This document shows, piece by piece, positions 18,391 through 27,524 of a stretch of 54,590 nt of DNA. The stretch is taken from contig JAJPKJ010000059.1 in NCBI GenBank assembly GCA_021323755.1, forward strand, positions 1 to 54,590, in the 5' to 3' direction. Origin of the DNA: Chitinophagales bacterium. GTDB lineage: Bacteria > Bacteroidota > Bacteroidia > Chitinophagales > Chitinophagaceae. A program made the translations under genes and the position numbers. The notes under the pieces were generated by a model, which was not told the DNA's origin, ran no database searches, and was given only the letters and a program-made list of their open reading frames with translations. Each line of letters starts with the position of its first letter. Within the stretch, counting starts at the first letter, position 1.

Positions 18391-19515
18391 ATGAACTTAG
18401 CAGATTTATATAGCAAGGCATTAAAAAAAGAATTCCTGACCATTGAAGAGGGTGAATCATTAATTAACGAAGCTCCGCTTACCGAGTTGATGTTTGTAGC
18501 TGATGAATTAAGAAAAATACAGGTGCCCCATGGAAAAGTCACCTGGCAGATAGATAGAAATGTCAATACCACCAATGTGTGTATCGCCAACTGCAAATTC
18601 TGTAATTTTTATCGGATACCCGGACATGCTGATGCCTACATTACAAACTTGGAGACCTACAAAAGAAAGATTGAAGAAACATTTCGCTGGGGGGGAGATC
18701 AGTTATTATTGCAGGGCGGACATCATCCTGAATTGGGGTTGAGCTTTTACACGTCATTATTTCGCCAGTTAAAGGAATTATATCCATCCCTAAAATTGCA
18801 CACACTCGGGCCACCCGAAGTCGCGCATATTTGCAAGCTGGAAAAAATGAGCCATCATGAAGTTTTATTTGAGTTAAAGAAAGCAGGAATGGATTCATTA
18901 CCCGGCGCTGGCGCAGAAATATTGGTTGATCGGGTGAGAAGATTAATAAGCAAAGGGAAATGCGGCGCACAAGAATGGCTTGATATCATGCGCGAAGCAC
19001 ATAAACTAAACATAACTACTTCTGCAACAATGATGTTTGGCCATGTAGAAACCATCAGGGAAAGGTTCGAACATTTGGTAAAACTCCGGGAAGTGCAATC
19101 ACAAAAACCCGAAAACGCAAAAGGCTTTTTGGCTTTTATCCCCTGGACATTCCAGGATGTTGATACATTGCTTGCCAAGATTCGCGGCATACACAATCTT
19201 ACAACGCCGGAAGAATATATACGCATGATCGCCATAAGCCGCATCATGCTTCCCAACATCAAAAACATACAGGCATCCTGGTTGACTGTGGGCAAACAAA
19301 CCGCGCAATTGTGCTTACGGGCAGGCGCAAACGATTTTGGAAGTATTATGCTTGAAGAAAATGTGGTAAGCGCTGCCGGCGCCCCACACAGGTTCACCGC
19401 AAAAGGAATTCAGGAAGCCATTAAAGAAGCTGGCTTTGAGCCACAACTGCGAAATCAGCAATACGAATGGAGAAAGATGCCGGAAACCATGGAGGAACAG
19501 GTTATCAATTATTAG
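18391..19515 (+). CDS. mqnC: Cyclic dehypoxanthine futalosine synthase
   Basis: Radical SAM enzyme of the futalosine menaquinone pathway; it cyclises dehypoxanthine futalosine. 374 residues. The cluster motif CIANCKFC has Cys64, Cys68 and Cys71 (CxxxCxxC). Typical family strings are NVNTTNVC, LLLQGGHHPELG and LPGAGAEIL. MqnE, the related enzyme, has a different N-terminal context, so MqnC is preferred. Menaquinone would serve the respiratory chain, including the ACIII-like cytochrome at the left edge, but the genes are not linked. No other mqn gene is next to it. Confidence 0.93.
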   Translation: MNLADLYSKALKKEFLTIEEGESLINEAPLTELMFVADELRKIQVPHGKVTWQIDRNVNTTNVCIANCKFCNFYRIPGHADAYITNLETYKRKIEETFRWGGDQLLLQGGHHPELGLSFYTSLFRQLKELYPSLKLHTLGPPEVAHICKLEKMSHHEVLFELKKAGMDSLPGAGAEILVDRVRRLISKGKCGAQEWLDIMREAHKLNITTSATMMFGHVETIRERFEHLVKLREVQSQKPENAKGFLAFIPWTFQDVDTLLAKIRGIHNLTTPEEYIRMIAISRIMLPNIKNIQASWLTVGKQTAQLCLRAGANDFGSIMLEENVVSAAGAPHRFTAKGIQEAIKEAGFEPQLRNQQYEWRKMPETMEEQVINY

Positions 19516-19592
19516 CAAACTCCGCCAATAAAGGTATTTACCTAAAAAAATAAGGGTAATCCAAAAATTAAAATCTCCTTTTTTCGTTATCC

Positions 19593-19613
19593 TTCAGAGT
19601 CAAACCCTCTGAA
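19593..19613 (+). promoter_or_regulatory. 7-bp perfect hairpin just before the hybrid kinase start codon
   Basis: TTCAGAG (19593-19599) pairs with CTCTGAA (19607-19613) across a 7-base loop, and the start codon follows 5 bases later. The helix would cover the ribosome-binding region, so it may lower or gate translation. Confidence 0.45.
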
Positions 19614-19618
19614 AAATA

Positions 19619-22600
19619 ATGAAAAGCCCCTTTAGAAAGCTAATTCGGATTTCAGTTATTTTGTTTGCGCTGGTTTTATTATGCAATTTTTTCGGTTATT
19701 ATCTCACACACACAAAATCTACCGAAAATCGGCAACTCAGCGAAGCAGAAAACATTTCCATTAGCCAACAAATGATCAGCCAGTCAATTGCAAAAAATGC
19801 CATTGTATTGCTGTCAAATGATGTAGATAAACGGCAGGCAAGAATTTACAAAGACACACTCGCCAAACAGGTTGCCATTTTTCAGGAACAACAAAATCAG
19901 TTACAAAAAGAAACAGAATTGACCGAGCTTCCCGTACCGCAGCCGGTCCTGCAAATCCGATTATTATTTTCTTCATCTCAGTCATATCATAAAAGCCTCG
20001 TTGCCGTTTCACAAGAATTAGTGCAATCTGACACAACATTGATAGACATCAATCGCCAGCTCTACATCAATGAGATTTTGTACAACGAACAAAAATATGT
20101 GCCCTTGATGAATGAGATAAACAAACAATATGGCATCATTTTAAATGAAAAAAGAAGCGACGCTTCTACAATAGAAATAGGTAAATTCATTTCGCTCGTT
20201 ATCGCTATTATTTGCCTGGTAATACTGGTGCTGGAACCGGCTTTCAAAAAAGGAGAAAAAGATCATACCGATCTTCAAAAAGCAAAAAATGATTTGCTTC
20301 GCGAAAAAAAATACCTCACTTCCATTCTTCATTCACAGACCAATTATGTCATCCGGATAAATCGTGTTGGAAATTTCACTTATGCAAATCCTTCTTTTAA
20401 GAACACATTTCAACATACGGATGAAGAGATAAAGAACAGGTTTTTTTATGAAACCATTTTTCCAAAAGATATGGTCCGCTGCCAACAGGTAGCCGACGAA
20501 TGCTGGAAGAACCCGGGGCGTGTTGCCAAACTGCTTATAAAAAAACCAATTGGCAATAGCCGACATTTTTTGTGGACCGAGTGGGAATTTCTTGCCCTCA
20601 CGGATGATCTGGGAGAGGTCAAAGAAATTCAGGGAATAGGTTTGGATGTTACCGATAAAGTAATGGCCCAGGATGTAAAAGAAGAAGCTATCCACACTTT
20701 ATCCTATGCGATGACCTATGCAAAAATGGGTTCATGGCGACTTGATTTTACCACTGAAGAAATCAAGCTAAGCAAGGAGTTTAAAGCATTGCTTGCCATT
20801 GAAGACAATAAGAGTTTATTCCTGCAGGATTTTGTAAACAAATATATCGTTCCCGAAGATATTGCTTTGGTCAAAAAAGAGTTTACCAATGCGCTGGAAC
20901 ACAAAAATGATAAGGACTATGAATATTCTTTTGCCTGCAGAATAATCACCAACCAGGGCTGGATGCGTTATATTTCTGTAAAAGGCAAAGCCATGAATCA
21001 AAACACGGGCTTTGGTATTGCACAGGATGTTACGGCACAAAAAGAATCAGAAAATGCATTGCTCAACAGCGAACAAAAATTCAGGTTACTGGCAGAAAAT
21101 TCCGGCGATATTATTAGCGTGCATGCTGCAGACGGCACAATATGGTACATTTCACCCTCTGTGACTTCTGTATTGGGTTATGATGTCGATGATGTCATCG
21201 GAAGATCAATTTTGCAGTACGTATTTCCCGGCGACCGCTATAAATTCTCACCCTCTGAAAATCAAATGGATTTTGCAGACAGCGAAAGCATCATCATCCG
21301 GTACAGGATTTTCACAAAAGAAGGTCCATACATTTGGCTCGAAACCATTGTCAAACCTACCATTGACAACAATAAAGTGATCAAGCTCATTTGCACTTCG
21401 CGCAACATTACAGAGCAGAAAAAAATTCATGAAAAGCTCAAGAAAAAAGATCAATTGCTGCAAGCGGTTGCAGAAGCCACGCATTGCCTTTTGATAAATA
21501 ATGAATTGAACAGCGCCATTGATGAATCCATAGTTTTACTCGGAAGCAAAGCAGTTGTTGACCGGGTCTATTTATTCCAGAATTTTTTCGATGTTGAAAA
21601 ACAGGAGTGGTGCGCCAACGAAATAAAGGAATGGAATCTCAACGAATCAAATAGCCGGATTGCCAATCCCGCACTAAAAAATATTCCATTCGGCAATATT
21701 CAAAAAATAATTGAGCCATTAAAAAATAATAATGCTTTCGTTTCATACAAACACACAGAAACGGATGAGCAGTTATTGAGCATTTTTGAAAGACAGCAGG
21801 TGGTGGCCTCCCTGGCAGTTCCCATTTTTCTGAAAGAGAAATTCTGGGGCTTTGTTGGTTTCGACGAATTGACCGAAGAACGCGAATGGGCAGAATCCGA
21901 GTTTTCTATTTTGCGATCATACGCCTCTGCCCTCGCCGGCGCCATTGAGCGAAAAGAAATCGAAAAAGAATTAATAAAAGCAAAAGAAATCGCTGAGTCT
22001 GCCAGTCACGCAAAAAGCGAATTCATGGCCAACATGAGTCATGAACTACGCACACCAATGAATGGGATCATCGGCTTTACCGATCTCGTATTGACGACAG
22101 AGTTACAAAAAACACAACGCGATTACCTGGGCAACGTAAAAAAATCTGCTCACGGGTTACTGGAAATAATAAATGACATTCTCGATTTCTCAAAAATTGA
22201 GGCGGGTAAATTATTTATTGAAAATACTTTATTCAAGCTCGATGAATTAGTGGAAGAAACCATTGACATCCTCACGGTTAAAGCCTATGAAAAGAAATTG
22301 GAAATGTTGTATCGGGTCGATCCGGGCATCCCTTCTCAATTCATTGGTGATCCGGTTCGCATCAGACAGATCATCGTCAATCTTTTGGGCAATGCAATCA
22401 AATTTACCCAGCAGGGAGAAATTTTTGTTTCCATCGAAAAAACAAGTGAAATATATTATAAGGGAGAAAATAAATTTTTGAATCTTTCTATTAATGTAAA
22501 AGATACGGGTATTGGCATTCCAAAACACAAACTGGAAAAAATATTTGAAAGCTTTACGCAGGCAGATAACTCTACCACACGCAAGTATGGCGGAACAGGA

Positions 22601-23563
22601 CTTGGACTCACCATCTCAAAAAGTTTGGCAGAATTGATGGAAGGACATCTGCTGGTAGAAAGCACACCCGGTAACGGAAGCACCTTTATTTTAAGAATTC
22701 CACTGCAGGTTGCCAATGAACAACCCGAAATATCATTATCAACAAAACCTTCACTGAGAAAAGTATTGGTAATTGATGATAATATCAGCAATCGCTTTTT
22801 GATGCAGGAAATGCTCAATTACCTGCACATAGACTCTGAAGTTGCCTCGGGCGGCGTGGATGCGCTGAAAAGAATTGCGCATGCGGCAGAGATTCGTCAA
22901 CCGTTCGACCTCATCATCACCGACCACCACATGCCGGAAATGGATGGAATTGAGCTTGCCAAACATATCACCAACAACGGTTACCTGGATAATCATCCCT
23001 TAATGCTGATGTTATCCTCGCTTGAAAAAAACATGTATCAAAATGAAGCTGACAAAGCCGGAATAAAAAAGTTTCTGTCCAAACCAGTAAAACTGCACGA
23101 ACTGCATTCAACCTTATTGTCTTTGTTTGAAACCCAAATGCAAAGTGAAACATTGCATCCGTCGCTCCCCGTTATTGAAAAAATTTCGCAGGCAGCATCA
23201 ATAATGGTCGTTGAAGATGATCCGATAAATATGCTATTGATTTCTGAAGTGCTTCGCAGAATGGGATTTGACGTAATACAAATGAATAACGGAAAAGAAG
23301 CGCTTGAAGCATTACCGCATTTTGAACCGGTATTGATTTTTATGGATGTAAATATGCCCGAGATCGATGGATATGCAACCACAAAACTAATGCGCGAGTT
23401 GCCGGAGCCGCACTGCAATATTCCAATCATTGCATTGACCGCTGACGCCATGAAAGGGGATAAGGAAAAATGTTTGGAAGCTGGAATGAACAGTTATATT
23501 TCTAAACCATTCAAGCTGGAAGAGATCGAGGCTGTTTTAAAAAGTTATATGTTGATGGTATAA
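19619..23563 (+). CDS. Hybrid sensor histidine kinase with PAS, GAF and two receiver domains
   Basis: 1314 residues in the inner membrane. Order: span 1 (about 10-28); periplasmic PilJ/NarX-like sensor with the pattern [13 protein letters not shown]; span 2 (about 183-205); three PAS domains (about 240-350, 360-480, 485-605); GAF (about 615-775); HisKA with His808 in [10 protein letters not shown]; HATPase (NAIKFT, DTGIGIP, GGTGLGL); receiver 1 with Asp1102 in [11 protein letters not shown]; receiver 2 with Asp1243 in [11 protein letters not shown]. There is no HPt domain and no adjacent response regulator or HPt gene, so the phosphorelay output must be elsewhere. The ligand is unknown. Confidence 0.92.
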   Translation: MKSPFRKLIRISVILFALVLLCNFFGYYLTHTKSTENRQLSEAENISISQQMISQSIAKNAIVLLSNDVDKRQARIYKDTLAKQVAIFQEQQNQLQKETELTELPVPQPVLQIRLLFSSSQSYHKSLVAVSQELVQSDTTLIDINRQLYINEILYNEQKYVPLMNEINKQYGIILNEKRSDASTIEIGKFISLVIAIICLVILVLEPAFKKGEKDHTDLQKAKNDLLREKKYLTSILHSQTNYVIRINRVGNFTYANPSFKNTFQHTDEEIKNRFFYETIFPKDMVRCQQVADECWKNPGRVAKLLIKKPIGNSRHFLWTEWEFLALTDDLGEVKEIQGIGLDVTDKVMAQDVKEEAIHTLSYAMTYAKMGSWRLDFTTEEIKLSKEFKALLAIEDNKSLFLQDFVNKYIVPEDIALVKKEFTNALEHKNDKDYEYSFACRIITNQGWMRYISVKGKAMNQNTGFGIAQDVTAQKESENALLNSEQKFRLLAENSGDIISVHAADGTIWYISPSVTSVLGYDVDDVIGRSILQYVFPGDRYKFSPSENQMDFADSESIIIRYRIFTKEGPYIWLETIVKPTIDNNKVIKLICTSRNITEQKKIHEKLKKKDQLLQAVAEATHCLLINNELNSAIDESIVLLGSKAVVDRVYLFQNFFDVEKQEWCANEIKEWNLNESNSRIANPALKNIPFGNIQKIIEPLKNNNAFVSYKHTETDEQLLSIFERQQVVASLAVPIFLKEKFWGFVGFDELTEEREWAESEFSILRSYASALAGAIERKEIEKELIKAKEIAESASHAKSEFMANMSHELRTPMNGIIGFTDLVLTTELQKTQRDYLGNVKKSAHGLLEIINDILDFSKIEAGKLFIENTLFKLDELVEETIDILTVKAYEKKLEMLYRVDPGIPSQFIGDPVRIRQIIVNLLGNAIKFTQQGEIFVSIEKTSEIYYKGENKFLNLSINVKDTGIGIPKHKLEKIFESFTQADNSTTRKYGGTGLGLTISKSLAELMEGHLLVESTPGNGSTFILRIPLQVANEQPEISLSTKPSLRKVLVIDDNISNRFLMQEMLNYLHIDSEVASGGVDALKRIAHAAEIRQPFDLIITDHHMPEMDGIELAKHITNNGYLDNHPLMLMLSSLEKNMYQNEADKAGIKKFLSKPVKLHELHSTLLSLFETQMQSETLHPSLPVIEKISQAASIMVVEDDPINMLLISEVLRRMGFDVIQMNNGKEALEALPHFEPVLIFMDVNMPEIDGYATTKLMRELPEPHCNIPIIALTADAMKGDKEKCLEAGMNSYISKPFKLEEIEAVLKSYMLMV

Positions 23564-23588
23564 ATCCGAAGATTTTTTTGCGGTAAGC

Positions 23589-24164
23589 TCACTTGCTGCT
23601 GCCAACATTACCTTGTTCTTCATCTTTTCGATCCCGATCATAAACACTGAGTGAAATCTTCCATCCTGTTATTATGTATTGAAGAGAAAGATCTATCTTA
23701 ACTTTTTTCATATCGCCGATCGATGGTAATAACTCAAAAAAAACAGTGGTAAATTTTTTCTCTTCTGATGGGTTTGCATATTGCCCGGTCAGGATATAGG
23801 GTTTTTCGCCGCCCACTTTCACAATGCTGTTTTTTATCTGGCTGAATATCTCCTTGAATTTATTTTTAGCCAGATCGAAATCATCACTCTCAAAAACAAC
23901 GCAGCTCCAGCTATACACATCGTTCTTGGATGAGTTATAACGGGTAACAATACATGAACTTGAGCCTGGAATTTGAACAATGGAACGATATTCTGTTGTT
24001 TGTGGATTTTCCACCACCACTTCGCCTTTTATGTTCTTAAACTTATTGGGATAATCCTGAATTACTTTTTCGAGCGCTGCATTCGTTTTATTCGAAAACA
24101 CTCCCTGCGCAATTGAAGTTGCACAAATGGCAAGAAAAGTTATGGTCAAAGAGGCGCTTCTCAT
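23589..24164 (-). CDS. Exported hypothetical protein
   Basis: 191 residues from ATG 24164. This start is chosen because it gives a clean signal peptide (MRSASLTITFLAICATSIAQ) and the longer reading frame upstream is low-complexity and Phe/Tyr-rich. The mature part is mixed alpha/beta with many polar residues (LEKVIQDYPNKF, GEVVVENPQ, SSSCIVTRYN) and no motif I recognise. Probably periplasmic. It is convergent with the kinase gene (25 bases between stops). Confidence 0.65.
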   Translation of the reverse strand: MRSASLTITFLAICATSIAQGVFSNKTNAALEKVIQDYPNKFKNIKGEVVVENPQTTEYRSIVQIPGSSSCIVTRYNSSKNDVYSWSCVVFESDDFDLAKNKFKEIFSQIKNSIVKVGGEKPYILTGQYANPSEEKKFTTVFFELLPSIGDMKKVKIDLSLQYIITGWKISLSVYDRDRKDEEQGNVGSSK

Positions 24165-24369
24165 AAAAGTTTGTATCAAAATAATACAAATTAAAGCAAA
24201 AGACAATAGCAAAAATACGCAGCTATCTTTTAATCCGTGCACATAATAATAAATGAAAAAAAACGTTGTCTTTACTAAATCCATTATCAATGCAAAAGAA
24301 TAACATGTATTTTGATACGCACAAAACAAAAATCTACAGGGACATCTATCGTCCGTCTTCCAGTCTTTC

Positions 24370-24546
24370 CCGTCTTTTAAAAACGGTATTGTCAGTTATC
24401 TTGGTAGGACAATCGCCGGTTGGTAATCCTTCTTACCATCACTTAAAAAAATCCAGATAAGCGCCGAGATCGGTAAACGCATAAGCACTTACCTCTGAGA
24501 CCATTAATGTATGTGCTGGAGCCGCATCGAAAGGTGCGGTTTTTTT
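24370..24546 (+). ncRNA. Candidate structured non-coding RNA ending in an intrinsic terminator
   Basis: Between two minus-strand genes lies a plus-strand series of hairpins: CCGT/ACGG (24370-24386), ATTGTC/GACAAT (24388-24413), TGGTAA/TTACCA (24421-24438), CCGA/TCGG (24464-24473), AGCACTTAC/GTATGTGCT with one mismatch (24484-24517), then a GAAA-loop hairpin with a T-run. No convincing coding frame or plus-strand gene upstream explains that terminator. A TATCTTTT box at 24224-24231 is a weak promoter candidate, so the 5' end is unknown. I see no SRP RNA, RNase P or tmRNA signature. It could be a small RNA of unknown type. Confidence 0.4.
24520..24546 (+). terminator. Intrinsic terminator, GAAA tetraloop, plus strand
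   Basis: AGCCGCATC pairs with GGTGCGGTT (two G-U wobbles) around a GAAA loop, followed by seven T in all (24540-24546). On the minus strand there is no T-run after the stem, so it serves plus-strand transcription. Confidence 0.75.
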
Positions 24547-24571
24547 GTGAGAAAATGAATTATAAAAGAAA

Positions 24572-27415
24572 TTAAAAGTCCCCGCGCTTTCCGCCACCGC
24601 CGCCATCACCACGACGGAAATTATTGAACATGCCCGGCATTCTTCTTTGATTAGAGCCTGCAAAATTATTCAGGTTCCAGGTAAAAGTGAGCATGGCATA
24701 ACGGCCAAGCACATTGGTTTGATTGACGCTATATCCCAGGGAGTTGGATTTGCTGATGTACGCATTCTTGTTGAAAACATCAAAGACGGTCAATCTGATC
24801 TCTCCATTTTTTTTCTTGAATAATTGCCTTGCAACACTTGGTGTTAATACCGGCGCACTGACATTGAAACCGGGAATATTTGTATTGAAGATCGAATAAT
24901 CAAATTCCGCGGCAACTAACCAACCATTGTTCGTGTATGCAGTGAATTCGGAGGAGAAGACCTGTTTAAAATAATTTTGATTTTGAGCGGCCTGGATGGA
25001 ATTTTTTGCAATCGTATAAGACGGATTGTAACTGAAATTCATATCGAAGTTCTTCTTGATATTGGTGGTCCACGAAATAGTTTCTGACAAGGTAGTATTG
25101 CGAATATAATCATGTTGAAAACTGACCTCGAATGCTTTAAGAGAATCGCCCCTTACGCCGATCAGGTTCTGTGATTGTGTGTAATTGACGTTGGTAATGA
25201 AATTGAGGTTTGATTTTGGCTTCTTCAAAGCGATGCCATAATTGAAAAATCCTGAAAGACTATAAGTGCCGTTTAAGTTAATGTAGGTGGTTGAGTCGCC
25301 CCCTTTATTTGTGCGTATGCTGGAATTTTGAATGTCATTTACAGTGGTGCTGGCATTAAGGGTTGCAAAAATTGTCCGTTGCGAAGCTGCGTCAAAAGAT
25401 GCATAAAGCATACGCAGGCTGTGTATGAACTGCGGTTTTAGATTGGGGTTACCGGTCGTAAAGTTTATGCTGTCGCTTGTAGTAGTAAGCGGCTGCAATT
25501 GCTGAGCCGATGGTTGCCCTGTTCTGCCCATATAATAGATCCGCAGTCGCTGCGTATTTGAAAAGCTATACTGAAAGGTTACCGTTGGAGTAAAGTTGGT
25601 GTAGTTGCGCGCAACAGTAATATCCTTCGTTGTGTTGATGCTTGTGTAATTGGTGAGCTGAATGCCGGAACCTATGGACAAATTGAATTTATTGGGATTT
25701 TGGATACGGTAGGTCAGGGTGAAATTACTGGACTGTGAATTGAATTTATAGGAATTGCTGAACAAACTGTCGAAGGAGGTAAATCCTTTTGTTGAATCAA
25801 CAAAATCGTAGGTGTTCCCGATATTATTATTGTGCGTGTAATTATAGTTGTACCGAAATTCTACAATTTGATTTTTCCCCACCGGCTCCGTATAAGAAAG
25901 CGTTGGACTAATCGTAAAATTGTGAACTGAATCGTTATAATATTGATTCAATGTATCGATCCTGTTCAGGTTATAAAAATTATTGAGTGAATACTGGTAT
26001 CCATTACCGTTATTTTGGTTCACCGACGTATTGATATCAAGTGAAATGGTGCGCCCCGGCGTATTGAACCTATGTCTGAATTGTAAATTGCTGTTGTTGA
26101 TGCTAAAGCCGGTATTGTAACTTGAAGTGTGACCAGATGCAGTATTGACTGGTTGAAGATTGTTATCGTAGGACTCGGAACTCGATGAAGAATTCGGCTG
26201 CGTTGTTTGAAAACTTATATTGGGACGAAAGATCAGTGAATTATTGCTGTCGAATTTGTGTTCAATATTAAAGGTGAACCGATGAGTCTCTGTTCGCTGA
26301 ATGGTATTGGTATGCCCTGCGCTATAATTTGATGAATCGCTTTTTATATATGTTTGTGCAGTATCGATATTATAGGTAGCGACATGCTGGCTGTTAAAAA
26401 AATAACTGCCATAGGCATCTGTGTTAGGCCCCCAGTTATCCCGATAATTGGCTCCGCCGGCCCACACGGTGGTGATACTGGGTTGTAACTGATTTGTTGC
26501 CCCGTTACCACCCCCGCCGCCACGTCTTCCGCCAGCATTGCCTAATACATCCTGAATGGTGAAGTTTTGCTTATTAATATCATTTGCCTGTGCGAGGACA
26601 GAGAGCTGTTGGTTGCCGTCAAAACGATGCATGTTAACGCTGCCATCATATGTTTCATCTGTGCCCCCGCCGGCGACCACTTTTCCGAAATAACCCTGCT
26701 GCGCATTTTTCTTGGTAACAATATTGATTGTTTTTACACGATTGCCATCGTCGACACCGGTGAATTTACTTTGATCACTCAGATCATCAAACACCTGGAT
26801 CTTATCAATAATGTCGGGGGGTAAATTTCTTGTCGCCAATTTAGGGTCATCACTAAAAAATCTTTTCCCGTTAACCATCACGCGTTGTACGGTCTCCCCC
26901 TGAGCTGTGATATTACCACTTTTATCTACCTGCATGCCCGGCATTTTTTTCAGCAGGTCTTCTGCGACGGCATTTGGCTTTACGCTGAAAGAGCCTGCGC
27001 TAAATTCTACCGTATCTTTTTTTATCTGCACCGGTGAGCGTTCAATAACAACCGCTTTTAATGAATCATTTCTCCTGGTCATGTACAAGGTCCCAAAATC
27101 CACATCTCTCGTGTCTGCCGTAATGGAAAATCTTCTGGTAACCGGTTCGTATCCTTCAAAAGTTATTTGTAAACGATAATCTCCCTGAGGAATATTCTTA
27201 ATAGAAAATTCTCCCTGTTTGTCTGAAACAACAAAAGCCGCTGAGTTGTTATCCGTACTATGCAAAACAGAAACAGACGCCTGCGACAAATTTTGCCTCC
27301 CGGATGCGGTATCCACAATCTTGCCTTTTGCCGTTCCGATAACTTGATCTTGCGCGGACGAGTCAATAACAAAGACCGTTACCAAAAGAAACAATAAAAA
27401 AATATTCTTTTTCAT
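24572..27415 (-). CDS. Outer-membrane beta-barrel protein with carboxypeptidase-like domain (TonB-receptor-like family)
   Basis: 947 residues from ATG 27415, chosen because MKKNIFLLFLLVTVF...SSAQ is a normal signal peptide; the longer frame adds 15 residues without such a start. Order: signal peptide, CarboxypepD_reg-like domain (GKIVDTASG to FEGYEPV), plug-like region (AEDLLKKMPGMQVDKSG, VNGKRFF), then a long barrel with alternating aromatic and Ser/Thr/Asn-rich strands. It resembles the OMP_b-brl_3 group, which lacks a clear TonB box. Two glycine-rich patches occur: GGRRGGGGGNG inside the barrel and GDGGGGGKRGDF at the C-terminus, which ends in Phe. The substrate is unknown; no SusD partner is adjacent. 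Confidence 0.85.
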   Translation of the reverse strand: MKKNIFLLFLLVTVFVIDSSAQDQVIGTAKGKIVDTASGRQNLSQASVSVLHSTDNNSAAFVVSDKQGEFSIKNIPQGDYRLQITFEGYEPVTRRFSITADTRDVDFGTLYMTRRNDSLKAVVIERSPVQIKKDTVEFSAGSFSVKPNAVAEDLLKKMPGMQVDKSGNITAQGETVQRVMVNGKRFFSDDPKLATRNLPPDIIDKIQVFDDLSDQSKFTGVDDGNRVKTINIVTKKNAQQGYFGKVVAGGGTDETYDGSVNMHRFDGNQQLSVLAQANDINKQNFTIQDVLGNAGGRRGGGGGNGATNQLQPSITTVWAGGANYRDNWGPNTDAYGSYFFNSQHVATYNIDTAQTYIKSDSSNYSAGHTNTIQRTETHRFTFNIEHKFDSNNSLIFRPNISFQTTQPNSSSSSESYDNNLQPVNTASGHTSSYNTGFSINNSNLQFRHRFNTPGRTISLDINTSVNQNNGNGYQYSLNNFYNLNRIDTLNQYYNDSVHNFTISPTLSYTEPVGKNQIVEFRYNYNYTHNNNIGNTYDFVDSTKGFTSFDSLFSNSYKFNSQSSNFTLTYRIQNPNKFNLSIGSGIQLTNYTSINTTKDITVARNYTNFTPTVTFQYSFSNTQRLRIYYMGRTGQPSAQQLQPLTTTSDSINFTTGNPNLKPQFIHSLRMLYASFDAASQRTIFATLNASTTVNDIQNSSIRTNKGGDSTTYINLNGTYSLSGFFNYGIALKKPKSNLNFITNVNYTQSQNLIGVRGDSLKAFEVSFQHDYIRNTTLSETISWTTNIKKNFDMNFSYNPSYTIAKNSIQAAQNQNYFKQVFSSEFTAYTNNGWLVAAEFDYSIFNTNIPGFNVSAPVLTPSVARQLFKKKNGEIRLTVFDVFNKNAYISKSNSLGYSVNQTNVLGRYAMLTFTWNLNNFAGSNQRRMPGMFNNFRRGDGGGGGKRGDF

Positions 27416-27524
27416 TGAATGGTTAATATTCACGCTACTAAAATAATTGGTGTTTAACAAAGGTTCAACCGCAGTTGTACTAAAGGCAAAAAAACATCGC
27501 CCTTAGGGTGAATGAGACAAGAAC

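Noticed and set aside
18855-19397. 180-codon frame opposite mqnC
   Set aside because: It mirrors conserved mqnC codons and has no domain or start signal.
24266-24460. 64-codon plus-strand frame in the intergenic region
   Set aside because: Composition looks random, no promoter or family pattern; it overlaps the hairpin-rich RNA candidate, which explains the conservation-like structure better.
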